Positions 1 to 11,178 of a DNA stretch of 64,000 nucleotides are shown here, one piece after another. Under the pieces are notes generated by a model. That model was given only the letters and a program-made list of their open reading frames with translations. It was not told the origin of the DNA and did no database searches. Made by a program: the position numbers and the translations under genes. The DNA comes from Palsa-506 sp963709075 (lineage in GTDB: Bacteria; Actinomycetota; Actinomycetes; Streptosporangiales; Streptosporangiaceae). The stretch covers positions 124,001 through 188,000 of the forward strand of contig CAVPUY010000005.1 of assembly GCA_963709075.1 (NCBI GenBank). The letters run 5' to 3'. Position 1 is the first letter of the stretch. Each line of letters begins with the position of its first letter.

Positions 1-3000
1 GCCGTCTGACCCGGCGTACTCGTCGGTGAGCGCGACCACCGGGCCGCGCGGCGCGTCCATCGGGTAGGTACCGGGCTGCAGGCCGCGCGGCGCGTCCCAG
101 CCGATCACCCGCCGGGCGAGCTTCTCCACCACGAGCTGGGAAGTGTGCCCGCCCCGGTTTCCGCGGACGTCCACGATCAGCGCGCTGCTGACCATCTGGC
201 CGCGCAGGTCACGGTGCAGGTCCGCCCAGCCCTCGCTCATCATGTCGGGCACGTGCAGGTAACCGATCTTGCCGTCGCTCAGCTCGCGGACCAGCTGCCG
301 CCGGCCGGCCACCCAGTCCTGGTACCGCAGCCGGCGGTCATCCTTGAGCGTGGCGACCACGGCCCGGCGCTGCGGGCCGCCGCCGGCCGGGGCGATGGTC
401 AGCTCGACCGGCTTCCCGGCCGCGCCGGCCAGCAGCTGGCCAGGCCCGGCGGCGCCGATCCGCTGCCCGTCCACCGCGACAAGCGCGTCTCCCGGGCGGG
501 CGCCGACGCCAGGCGCGGCGAGCGGGGAACTCGCCCGCGGATCCGATGACTCGCCCGGGACGACCCTGGTCACCAGCCACCGGCCGTCCGCGGCGAGCTC
601 GAGGTCCGCGCCGAGCAAGCCGACCTGCCCGGAGCCGCCGCCGGAGCCGCCGCCTGAGCCGCCGCCGGAGTCCTGCTGGATGACATAAGCGTGTGACGTG
701 CCGAGCTCGCCGAGCACCTCGTAAAGCAGGTCGGCGAAGTCGCGGGGGCCGGCGATCCGGTCAAGCAGCGGCCGGTACCCGGCGAGCACCGCGTCCCAGT
801 CCACCCCGGCCAGGTCCGGCACCCAGAAGTCGTGCCGGATGATCCGCCCGGCCTCCTCGTACGCGCCGTGCCAGAGCGCCGCCGGGTCGGCCAGGTACCT
901 GGCCCTGGACAGGTCCACGTGCAGCCGGTCGGCCGGGTCGTCGGAGTCTGGCTTGTGCTCGGCCGGGATCACGCTCAGGTCCCCGTCGTCGCTGACCACG
1001 AGGCGGCTGCCGTCCCCGCTCACCTCGAACCAGTCGACCTCGCCGGCCAGCTCGGTGCAGCGCTGCTGCGCGATATCGAAACGCTCAAGGGCCGGGCGCG
1101 GCCCATCGTCACCCGGGCTTGCCCCGCCCTCGCCCAGATTCCCTGTCACCTGCTCGCGCAGCCAGGCGAGCCCGCCCTTGACCGCCCGCAACCCGGCGTA
1201 CCGCGACTCGGGCACCGGGACCTGCACGACCCGGCTCGCCATCTGCTCGGTATCGACGCTGACCGGCGGCACCAGGGCCGCGTCGCCCGGGCCGTCCTGG
1301 CCGCCATCCCGGCCGCCATCCTGGCCGACCGCCCCGGCGGAGTCTGCGGCGTGGTCCTTGGCATGGTCGTCGCCGACCGGCCGGCCGTCCGGCAGCGGCG
1401 CGAACGGCGACGGCGTGGCCGCCGCGAGCGGCACCAGGTACGGGCGGCAGCCGTACGGGAAGGACAGGTCGAAGAAGTGCGCGTCATAGACCGGGTCGAA
1501 GCTCCGCCGGGACAGGAAGGCCAGGTAGCGGCCGTCCTTGGTGAAAACGGGATCGGTGTCGACGAACCGGCCGTCGGTGACATCGGCCAGGCCGGCGCCG
1601 GACGGCCGGGCCATCCGCAGCCGCCGCAGCGGCTCGGTGCCCGGATGGGACCAGGCCAGCCAGGCCGAGTCCGTCGACCAGGCAAGCCCGGTCACCGGGC
1701 CGTTGTCGGAGGCGACGATCTCGGTGACCGCCCCGGTCGCCACGTCCACGACGTTCAGCCGGCCGTCACGCGCCGCCACGGCGACGGCACTGCCGTCCGG
1801 GGCGGCGGCCAGGCAGTGCACCCGGCCGATCAGCCCGGCGGCCAGCCGCCGGGCCGTGGCCGGGCCGGCCGTCCCCGGCCGGCCCGGTCTCCAGCGCGTC
1901 CGCGCCCTCCGCGTCGGTGACCCAGACGACCTGGCCGCCGGTCCCGAGCACGTGCGGCTGCCTGGCCCGGACGCCAGGCACGACAGACAGCGCCCTGGCC
2001 GGGCCGTCCCGGTGAGTCAGCCAGTGCACCGTGCCGCGTACCTCGATGGCGCTGGCCCGGCCGGTCTGGTCGCAGCTCAGCGCGCCGAGATGATCTTCGG
2101 CCGAGATCAGCCGGCGGCCCCGCCTGGCGGCGGGCGAGCCGAGGGTGATCTCCAGCCGCCTTGGCTCGCTGGCCGGGTCAAGTGAGTCAAGCAACCAGAT
2201 GTCGCCGGCGCAGTGATAGACGATCCGGCTGCCGTCGGTGCTCGCGTTGCGGGCGTAGAAACCGTCGTGGTCGGTGTGCCGCCGCAGGTCGCTGCCGTCC
2301 AGCGCGCACGAGTACACGTTGCCGGTGCCCTCGTGGTCGGCGAGGAAGGCGAGCCTGCCCCCGGCCAGCATCGGATTGGCCAGCTGGCCGTCCAGGTCAG
2401 CGGCGACGCGGCTGAACGGGCCGGCCGCGGGCCCGCTGCCGTCCCCGGCGGCCAGCCACAGCCAGGCCGGCCGTACCGCCCCGGTAGCGCTTCCAGTAGG
2501 CAGGCTCACGCGCCATGCCGCCGGTCAGCAGGGCCACCCCGGACTCCTCGACCGACAAGTCGCTGATCGGCCCGAACGGCAGCCGCCGGGTCCGGTGACC
2601 GGCCCCGCCATCTGGACCGCCAGCCGGGCCGTTCGCGCCGCCGGCCCCGCCATCCGGACCGCCGTCCGGGCCGTTCGCGCCGCCATCCGGGCCGTTCGCG
2701 CCGCCATCCGGGCCGTTCGCGCCGCCGTCCGGGCCGGCGGCCACGGACAGCGCGTACGCCCAGGTGAAGTGACTGAACGGCTGGCCGGCCGCGGTGACGG
2801 CGAGCACCGCCCCGGCCGGGTCCCAGCCGCAGACCCTGGTCTGCTGGTCGCCCCAGTAGGTGAGCCTGCGCTCGTTGCCGCCTTCGACCCCGGCCAGGTA
2901 CACCTCGGGCGGCCCGTCGCGCCTGCTGGTCCAGGCGATCATGGTGCCGTCCCTGGCTATCCGGGGATGGCTGGCCTGGGCCTGATCCGCGGAGACCCGC

Positions 3001-3107
3001 CAGGCGCGGCCGCCGGCGACCGGGCCAAGCCACACGTCGTCCTCGGCGACGAAGGCGATCAGGTCGCCGTGCAGGTGCGGGAAGCGGAGGTAACCGGCGG
3101 CTGTCAC
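1..3107 (-). CDS. Tricorn-type S41 serine protease (3' end outside window; two frame breaks)
   Basis: Homologue of tricorn protease, a large cytosolic serine peptidase that cuts oligopeptides released by upstream proteases. The N-terminal half shows PD40/WD40-like propeller blades such as DGTMIAWTSRRDG and GSRIVYHCAGDIW. A PDZ-like segment follows (about 420-540) and then the S41 catalytic part. The motif ELGTSHAYV near 680-705 holds the catalytic Ser-His pair, and DEYAGSDG at 1-24 holds the nucleophilic serine; the last catalytic Glu should lie beyond the window. The frame shifts near 2478-2482 and near 1871-1895, both at CCCC/GGGG runs, and protein similarity resumes in another frame each time, so sequencing error is likely. 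Two low-complexity inserts occur, GPDGGAN repeats (2606-2738) and a GGGS linker (620-670). The ATG start lies 38 bp from a TetR-like palindrome. Confidence 0.88.
2606..2738 (-). repeat. 21-bp tandem repeat coding for GPDGGAN
   Basis: Imperfect 21-bp units encode repeated Gly-Pro-Asp-Gly-Gly-Ala-Asn in the propeller part of the tricorn-type protease. The repeat is in frame and looks like a slippage-prone linker insertion. Confidence 0.7.
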
Positions 3108-3144
3108 CGGCTCATCGTAGGCTGCGGAGCCGGGAATGTCAGCC

Positions 3145-3166
3145 GTTTACTGACCAGTCAGTAAAC
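3145..3166. promoter_or_regulatory. TetR-type operator palindrome
   Basis: A perfect inverted repeat with arms GTTTACTGAC and GTCAGTAAAC and a 2-bp centre (CA). The form, TTTACTGAC facing GTCAGTAAA, is typical of TetR-family operators. It lies in the 110-bp gap between the divergent tricorn-type protease (start 3107) and flavohaemoglobin-like gene (start 3218), so one regulator could control both. No TetR gene is in the window, so the regulator is unknown. Confidence 0.7.
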
Positions 3167-3217
3167 CAGGAAAATGGGCATCGCAATCGTTAGCCGCTAA
3201 ATCCGCCAGATGCGTTC

Positions 3218-4705
3218 GTGAGCCTGGCCGGCCGCATTCCGCTACGCTGCGTGCTCATCCGCGATTACCTAAAGCGGCTTGTGAGCGTCAAGTGGCGGTG
3301 CCAGAATCATCTAGTGGCGATTGCTCTGGACAGTGCCTTCCCTGACGGTAATCCGCCGGGCGCGTTAGCCGGTCAGCCGCTTTGGACTGCTTTCAGCCGG
3401 CGGCCCGGCGGGCCGGGTCCTGGCGCCGCCGCCGCTGCGGAAACGCCTGGTAGCCCGCGACAGGAGGCGGCCGAAGCCGCCGCGGAACTGCACCGGCAGA
3501 GCGAAACTACGGCCGCGGATGAAGTACCTGGCGAAAATGCGGAGAGCGGCATTTCCGAGCGGGAAGCCCGGCTGGTAAAGGAATCCTTCGCGGTCATCGA
3601 GGGACGTGCCCCGGAGGTAATGGAATATTTCTACGCCTGGCTTTTCGTGCGGCACCCCGAGATCCGGGCGATGTTCCCGCTCGCGATGAGCAGGCAGCGG
3701 GAGCAGGTCTTCAGCGCGTTAGCCAGGATCGTCTGGAGCATGGACTCGCCGCAGGCGCTGGCCGGCTATGTCGGGCAGTTAGGCCGCGACCATCGCAAGT
3801 TCGGCGTGAAGGACAAGCACTGCCAGGCTTTCTTCGGCGTGCTCGGCGCCACCATCAGGCACTTCGGTGGCGGTTCCTGGGATGCCGGGACGGAGGCGGC
3901 GTGGGATGCCGCGCTCAGCACAGTCGCCAGGATCATGCAGGCGGCGGCCGCCGCTGATGCCCGCCGGGCACCGCCGTGGTGGATCGGCGAGATCGTCCAG
4001 CATGACCTGCGCGGCCCGGACCTGGCCGTGCTGACCATCCGGCCGGACCAGCCGCTGCCCTACCGGCCCGGGCAGTACGTGGCCGTGCAGGTGGCACGCT
4101 GGCCGCGGGTATGGCGCAGTTTCTCCGTCGCCAACGCGCCGCGGGGCAGCGGCCTGCTCGACCTGCACGTGCGAGCGGTCCCCGGCGGCATGGTCAGCAC
4201 CGCGCTTGTGCATTACGCACAGCCAGGCGACAGCCTGCTGCTCGGCCCGGCCCGCGGCGAGATGACGATCGGCGACGGCTGCCGCCGCGACCTGCTCTGC
4301 ATCGCCGGCGGGACCGGGCTGGCCCCGGTCAAGGCGCTGATCGAGGGCGTCATCGCCGCCGCGCAGCCGGGGGCGGCCGCCCGAGCCTGGGCCGCCGGCC
4401 CGGCGCAGCCGAGGATCAGCCTCTACGTCGGTGCCCGCACCGCAGCCGGCCTGTACGACATGCGGGACCTGTCGCAGCTTGCGGCCGCCTGCCCGGGCCT
4501 TGAGCTGATCCCGGTCGTCTCGCACGACCCGGACTGGGGCGGCCTGGCCGGGCTGCTGCCGGACGCCGTCTCCCGGCACGCCGCGGGCGAGGGCCGGGAG
4601 GTATTCGTCAGCGGGCCGGGCGCCATGGTCACCGCGACCGTCCGGATGCTCGCCAGCCGGGTGCCCAGCCAGCACATCCACCACGACCCCGTGGCCGGGC
4701 AGTAG
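3218..4705 (+). CDS. Flavohaemoglobin-like protein (globin + ferredoxin-reductase domains)
   Basis: Predicted cytosolic haem- and FAD-containing protein of the flavohaemoglobin type, whose best known role is nitric oxide dioxygenation with NAD(P)H. A globin domain (about residues 112-245) has the proximal histidine in LGRDHRKFGV (His192). An FAD-binding domain (RPGQYVAVQV, RSFSVAN) and an NAD-binding domain (CIAGGTGLAPVKALIE) follow. About 110 residues precede the globin, with an Ala/Glu/Pro-rich part, which is longer than in Hmp. The GTG start is uncertain; in-frame GTG codons at 3281 and 3313 are alternatives. The gene diverges from the tricorn-type protease across a TetR-like palindrome. 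The role in NO detoxification is inferred from the family. Confidence 0.85.
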   Translation: MSLAGRIPLRCVLIRDYLKRLVSVKWRCQNHLVAIALDSAFPDGNPPGALAGQPLWTAFSRRPGGPGPGAAAAAETPGSPRQEAAEAAAELHRQSETTAADEVPGENAESGISEREARLVKESFAVIEGRAPEVMEYFYAWLFVRHPEIRAMFPLAMSRQREQVFSALARIVWSMDSPQALAGYVGQLGRDHRKFGVKDKHCQAFFGVLGATIRHFGGGSWDAGTEAAWDAALSTVARIMQAAAAADARRAPPWWIGEIVQHDLRGPDLAVLTIRPDQPLPYRPGQYVAVQVARWPRVWRSFSVANAPRGSGLLDLHVRAVPGGMVSTALVHYAQPGDSLLLGPARGEMTIGDGCRRDLLCIAGGTGLAPVKALIEGVIAAAQPGAAARAWAAGPAQPRISLYVGARTAAGLYDMRDLSQLAAACPGLELIPVVSHDPDWGGLAGLLPDAVSRHAAGEGREVFVSGPGAMVTATVRMLASRVPSQHIHHDPVAGQ

Positions 4706-4728
4706 GCAGCAGGCACCGGCCAGGGCGC

Positions 4729-5511
4729 TCAGACCTTGCGCCACCGCGGTATCCAGGCGCCGTCCTCGACGGCGTAGTCGCCGAACAGCGCCGGGGCCTC
4801 GGCCCGCATCAGTTCCGCGATCCTGCCGAAGATGAGCCGGATCTCCTCTTCCGCGCCGGCGTCGGTGCGGGCCTCGATGGTGTGCCGCAGGGTGCGGATG
4901 TTCGCCGTCCAGAGCATGCCGGTGGCCACCCCGTCAGGCGCGAACCTGCGCATGAACGAGGTCTTCTGCTTCTTCTCACCGAACGCCGTGCCGTCCTCGT
5001 CCAGCCGGAAGTGCCCGGCCATCCAGCGCTGGAATTCCTCCATCTGCTCAAGCAGCGCGGTCGCGCGCTGCATGAGCTCCTGGTCTTTCTGCGCCCAGTC
5101 AGGGAACCAGAACGGGATGTCGGCCAGCCGGACGAACCGCAGCGACTCCTGGGACACCGCCGTCCCCGGCCGGTGCCTGACCAGCTCGTGGGTCATCACC
5201 CGGCTGACGTTGTGCAGCACGAAGCTGAAGCTGGCGTGCTCGAGCACGGACCCGTGCGCGCTTGACAGGATGTTCTCCAGGTACTTGCGGTGATCGGTGC
5301 GGACCCGGCGTACGTTCGGGTTCAGCCCCGGTTCCCAGGCCCGGTAGCAGATCTTCCCGGCGAACTCAGCCAGGTTCTCCGCGTCCAGGTCGCCGCGGTC
5401 CAGCTTCTCCAGCCAGCTGTCACCGCCCACCTCGTGCAGGTACGCGGCCAGCGCCGGGTAGTCGATCTCGGGACGGGCGACAAGGAAGACCTCGGGCTGA
5501 ACGCTCTTCAT
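4729..5511 (-). CDS. thyX: FAD-dependent thymidylate synthase ThyX
   Basis: Makes dTMP from dUMP using methylene-tetrahydrofolate, FAD and NADPH. The family signature is present as RHRPGTAVSQES within MTHELVRHRPGTAVSQ. The usual pattern is RHR, seven residues, then Ser; here eight residues separate RHR from the second Ser, which places the gene in a divergent ThyX branch. The length of about 260 residues fits the family. The ATG at 5511 (MKSVQPEV) is preferred over the upstream in-frame GTG at 5523; neither has a clear Shine-Dalgarno sequence. It converges with the flavohaemoglobin-like gene, 23 bp apart. The reading frame is intact. Confidence 0.9.
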   Translation of the reverse strand: MKSVQPEVFLVARPEIDYPALAAYLHEVGGDSWLEKLDRGDLDAENLAEFAGKICYRAWEPGLNPNVRRVRTDHRKYLENILSSAHGSVLEHASFSFVLHNVSRVMTHELVRHRPGTAVSQESLRFVRLADIPFWFPDWAQKDQELMQRATALLEQMEEFQRWMAGHFRLDEDGTAFGEKKQKTSFMRRFAPDGVATGMLWTANIRTLRHTIEARTDAGAEEEIRLIFGRIAELMRAEAPALFGDYAVEDGAWIPRWRKV

Positions 5512-5655
5512 GGCACGGCACACTACCGGCCGGCACCGACGGCCGGGTCCGTCACCGGCGGATCCCGTGGCACGGCCGGGTTACGTGATCTACGATCCGC
5601 AGTGACGATCAGTCACGCAGCGCAGTCAGACATACCACGAATAAGGGGGATCCGC

Positions 5656-6327
5656 ATGCTCAGGACTCGCGTATTCTCGGCCGGCCTCGTCCTCGCGATC
5701 GGCCTAGGCGGCGCATCGGCCGCGCTGGCCCCGGCCGCGCTCGCGGCCGCGGCCGGGCCAGCCGCGGCCAGGTCAGCCGCGGCCAGGCCAGCCGCGGCCA
5801 GGCCAGCCGCGGCCAGGCCAGTCGCGGCCAGGCCAGTCGCGGCCAGATCGGCCGCCGCCGGGGCAGCGGCGGCCAGGCCAGCGGCGACCGGGTCGTTCCG
5901 CACCTGGCACGCTGCGCAGCAGGCGGCCGGCTTCCGGCTGCGGCGGCCGACCCGGACGCACGGCCTGGCCAGGGCGGGCCGCATCTTCGTGACACGCTGC
6001 GAGGTAACCGGCGAGCTCAGGAAGCGCAACGTGTTCGCGTCCTGGGGGCACGTGCAGCACCGCTTCCTGGAAATCTCGCAGAACAACTCCGGCGGCCCGT
6101 GCGGCAACTTCGGCGAGGCGAAGGAGCTCCGCAAGGTCCGGGTGCACGGCGCCCGCGCGACGCTGTTCGGCGTCTGCGGCTTCCACGGCGCGCCGTCCTG
6201 CCACAAGCGCAACATCTTCCTGTTCCTCACCTGGAAGAAGCATCACGTCTTCTACGTGGCGACCTCGCACGACGAGCGGGGGCACGTGCTGGTCAACTTC
6301 GCCCGCAGCCTGCGCCGCGTCCGCTAG
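5656..6327 (+). CDS. Secreted protein of unknown function with alanine-rich repeat
   Basis: I do not recognise this family. The ATG follows a good Shine-Dalgarno sequence (aaggggga at 5643-5650). The N-terminus (MLRTRVF, then a hydrophobic stretch GLVLAIGLGG, then ASAALAPAALA) is a typical Sec signal peptide, so the product is probably exported. Nine repeats of five residues (AAARP-like) follow, encoded by a 15-bp tandem repeat. The C-terminal part of about 130 residues is basic and aromatic, with four cysteines (for example GPCGNFG, GVCGFHG) that could form disulphides. A short surface or secreted protein is the most one can say. Confidence 0.75.
   Translation: MLRTRVFSAGLVLAIGLGGASAALAPAALAAAAGPAAARSAAARPAAARPAAARPVAARPVAARSAAAGAAAARPAATGSFRTWHAAQQAAGFRLRRPTRTHGLARAGRIFVTRCEVTGELRKRNVFASWGHVQHRFLEISQNNSGGPCGNFGEAKELRKVRVHGARATLFGVCGFHGAPSCHKRNIFLFLTWKKHHVFYVATSHDERGHVLVNFARSLRRVR
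5761..5895 (+). repeat. 15-bp tandem repeat, nine units, inside the secreted protein
   Basis: Nine consecutive 15-bp units, most reading gccgcggccaggcca, with drift towards the end. They encode an Ala-Ala-Arg-Pro linker after the signal peptide. Confidence 0.9.
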
Positions 6328-6332
6328 CCGGA

Positions 6333-8595
6333 TCACCGGCCTGCCGGGCCCGCGGCCCGGGCCCGGCAGAGCCGCAGCACGTTGCCGACGACCTGATGTC
6401 CCGCCCGGCCAGCCGCGGTCAGGATCGACTCCGGGTGAAACTGCACAGCCCACCGCCCGGCGGCGGCGTCCTCGATCGCCATCACGACCCCGTCCGGCGT
6501 ACGCGCCGTCACGGCGAACCCGCCCCGCACCTGGCCGGCCGTGACATACAGCGAGTGATAGCGGCCGGCCGTGAACTCGGCGGGCAGCCCGGCGAGCAGC
6601 GCGCCGCCGAGCACCTGCACGCGGCCCGGCTTGCCGTGGGCCGGCTCGGCCAGCAGCGCGAGCTCGCCGCCCGCCTGCTCGACCATCGCCTGCAGGCCGA
6701 GGCACACGCCGAAGGCAGGCAGCCCGCGCGCGTCAAGCTCGGCCAGCAGCCCGGCGCAGCCGAAGTCGGACGGCCAGGCCCGGGCCGGGCGAGAGCACCA
6801 CCAGGTCGGGCCGGTAGTCGTCAAGCGCGGCGGCGCCGAACCCGGCTCGCAGCGTGACCACCTCGGCGCCCTGCTCGCGGAAGTAACCGGCCAGGGTGTG
6901 CACGAACGAGTCCTGGTGATCGACCAGGAGCACGCGCATGCCGCTGCCGGGCAGCAGGCCGGCTGGCGGCGGCGAGTCCGCGGGGAGTTCCCGTTTCTGA
7001 TCGTCTTTCAGGGTTTCGAGCAGTGCCCGGGCCTTGAGCTCGGTCTCCCTTTCCTCGGCCGCCGGATCCGAGTCGAACAGCAGCGTGGCGCCGACTCGCA
7101 CTGACGCGACGCCGTCGCGGATGTGCGCGGTGCGCAGGGTGAGGCCGGTGTTCATCGCGCCGTCGAAGCCGATCATCCCGACCGCGCCGCCGTACCAGCG
7201 GCGCCTGCCGTCCTCGTGGTCCTCGATGAACTGCATCGCCCAGGCCTTCGGCGCGCCGGTGACGGTGACCGCCCACATGTGGGTGAGGAACGCGTCCAGC
7301 GCGTCGAAGCCGGGCCGCAGCCTGCCCTCCACGTGGTCCACGGTGTGGATCACCCGGCTGTAGATCTCGATCTGCCGCCGCCCGATCACCCGCACGCTGC
7401 CCGGCTCGCAGATCCTGGACTTGTCGTTGCGGTCCACGTCGGTGCACATGGTCAGCTCGGACTCCTCCTTCGGCGAGTCGAGCAGCGCGCGGATGTTCGC
7501 GGCGTCCTCGAGCGGCCCGGCGCCGCGGGCGACCGTGCCGGCGATCGGGCAGGTCTCCACCCGGTCGCCGGTCACCCGCACGTACATCTCCGGCGACGCG
7601 CCGACCAGGTACTCCCCCTCCCCCAGGTTCAGGAAGAACTCGTACGGCGCCGGGTTGCGGCGCCTGAGCCGCTCGTAGAACGCGGCGGGCGAGCCGCAGG
7701 CCGCGTGGAAGACGTGGCTCGGCACGACCTCGAACAGGTCACCGCGGGCAAACCGGTCCCTGGCCGCGGTCACCACCCGGGCATACGAGCCTGGTTCCGG
7801 ATCAGCCGGGATATCCCGGTTATTAACGGGAACCCCGGGGCCGGCCGCCTGCCGCCCGGGAGTGCAGGCGGTGCCGCGCCCGAGGCCCGCCGTCGAGGCG
7901 CCGGCCACCTCGAACTCGTAGCAGTAGCGCAGCGCGGTCTCGCGCTTGCGGTCCAGCACGTAGAGCTCGTCCGGCAGGTGCAGGACCAGGTCCCGCTGCC
8001 GGCCGTCGCGCGCGCGGGCGAGCCTGACCGGCTCGAACTGGAACGCCAGGTCATAGCCGAACGCGCCGTACAGGCCGAGGTGCTCGTCCGGGCCGGCGAA
8101 CGCCGCGATGATCTCCCTGAGCGCGGTGAAGACGGTGGGCCTGCGGCTGCGTTCCTCCTCGGTGCAGGCGCGGTCAGGCTCCGGGATGACCACCTCGATG
8201 AGCTCTGCCGGGGCGGGCGCCGCCGGCCCCGCGCCGTTCCGGCCCGCCGCCCGGCGCAGCGCCGCGCCGATCACCGGGAGCAGCACGCCGCCGCGGTCGT
8301 TCAGCGCCCGGGCCGAGATCTTCCTGCCGCGGGCGACAATCTCGACGCACGGGTCCACGTACGCGACGTGCCAGCGGCTGTACCGCCCCGGGTACTCCAT
8401 CCCGGAGCTGAGCACGCCGCCGCGGCGGCCGTCGACCTGCCGGGTGAGGCCGTCGAGCAGCGCCGGGTCGAACGGGGCAGCTACCCGGCTGACCCGGACG
8501 CCGCCGGCGGTGACGAAGCCGGTCTCGGCCGGGGCGGCCAGCGCCGAGGCCGGCGCCGCGCCGCCGTACCCCGGGCCGGTCTGTGCCTCTTGCAT
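6333..8595 (-). CDS. trpEG: Fused anthranilate synthase TrpE-TrpG (one frame break)
   Basis: Converts chorismate and glutamine to anthranilate, the first step of tryptophan synthesis. The N-terminal part is the chorismate-binding subunit (VLSSGMEYPGRYSRW, FEVVPSH, CPIAGTVARG, TMCTDVDRNDKSRICEPGSV) and the C-terminal part is a class-I glutamine amidotransferase (MRVLLVDHQDSF, nucleophile Cys in FGVCLGLQAM, VQFHPESI). This single-chain form of about 750 residues resembles rhizobial TrpE(G) and some actinomycete enzymes. The frame breaks near 6765-6790, just after the SPGPG loop, in GC-rich sequence; a one-base correction restores it. It is preceded by a Trp leader peptide and terminator, so it is probably attenuated by charged tRNA-Trp. 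Confidence 0.92.
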
Positions 8596-8647
8596 GGGGC
8601 GCCTCGCATTGTCAGGCCCGGCGCGGGCCGGCGCTGCGCACGAGAAA

Positions 8648-8676
8648 GGCGACCGCCGGGCTGCCGGGCGGTCGCC
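8648..8676 (-). terminator. trp attenuator terminator hairpin
   Basis: On the minus strand a perfect 10-bp stem (GGCGACCGCC with its complement) and a 9-nt loop are followed by TTTCTC. It lies 34 nt after the stop of the Trp-Trp leader peptide and about 50 nt before the trpEG start, the expected place for the attenuator of a ribosome-mediated system. A weaker hairpin (CCGCC, GTTA, GGCGG) overlaps the end of the leader peptide and could be the pause structure. Confidence 0.85.
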
Positions 8677-8709
8677 ATCAGGATCTGCAGAACGCGAACC
8701 TGGCCCCGC

Positions 8710-8751
8710 CTAACGGCGGCGCCACCAGCCTGCGGTGCGGTTCGGATGCAT
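8710..8751 (-). CDS. trpL: Trp operon leader peptide (13 residues, tandem Trp)
   Basis: A short reading frame, MHPNRTAGWWRRR then stop, with two adjacent UGG codons. It lies directly upstream of a terminator hairpin and of the fused trpE-trpG gene. Known trp leaders have exactly this design: ribosome stalling at Trp codons when charged tRNA-Trp is scarce prevents terminator folding. No Shine-Dalgarno is obvious, and a TAGGCT sequence lies only a few bases before the ATG, so the peptide may be translated from a leaderless or nearly leaderless mRNA. Confidence 0.85.
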   Translation of the reverse strand: MHPNRTAGWWRRR

Positions 8752-8778
8752 GCGGTGAGCCTAGCACCGTGCAGCGGC

Positions 8779-8912
8779 GCGGCCCGCATCCCGGCGTGGC
8801 GCGGCCCGCATCCGGGCGCGGCGCGGCCCGCATCCGGGCGCGGCGCGGGCCCGCATCCCGGCATGGCGCGGCCCGCATCCCGGCGCGGCGCGGCCCGCCG
8901 TCCCTGGCTGGC
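8779..8912. repeat. 22-bp tandem repeat upstream of trpL
   Basis: About six units of 22-23 bp with core gcggcccgcatcccggcg fill the gap between the ftsH stop and the trp leader. The units are GC-rich and could fold, so they may end ftsH transcripts or shape the trp promoter. They are not protein coding. Confidence 0.8.
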
Positions 8913-8920
8913 GCCCGGGA

Positions 8921-10954
<2,034 letters not shown>

Positions 10955-11178
10955 GACTCATTCTTACGCAGTAACGCGGGGAAAGCGTATTCAGCGCGCT
11001 GCGCCGTGGCCGGTGGCGCGGCCGCGTACGGCCCGGTAGCTGTCGGGGTCTCGGTCGTGAGAACCTCCGGTATGGACCGGTTGCCGGGCGGAAACCGGCA
11101 CAACCTAGCGTGACCCGGGGGTGCGTACCAGCCGGCCGATGGCCAGCGCCGCAGCGAGCGACGGAAGCAGGCGAAGCG

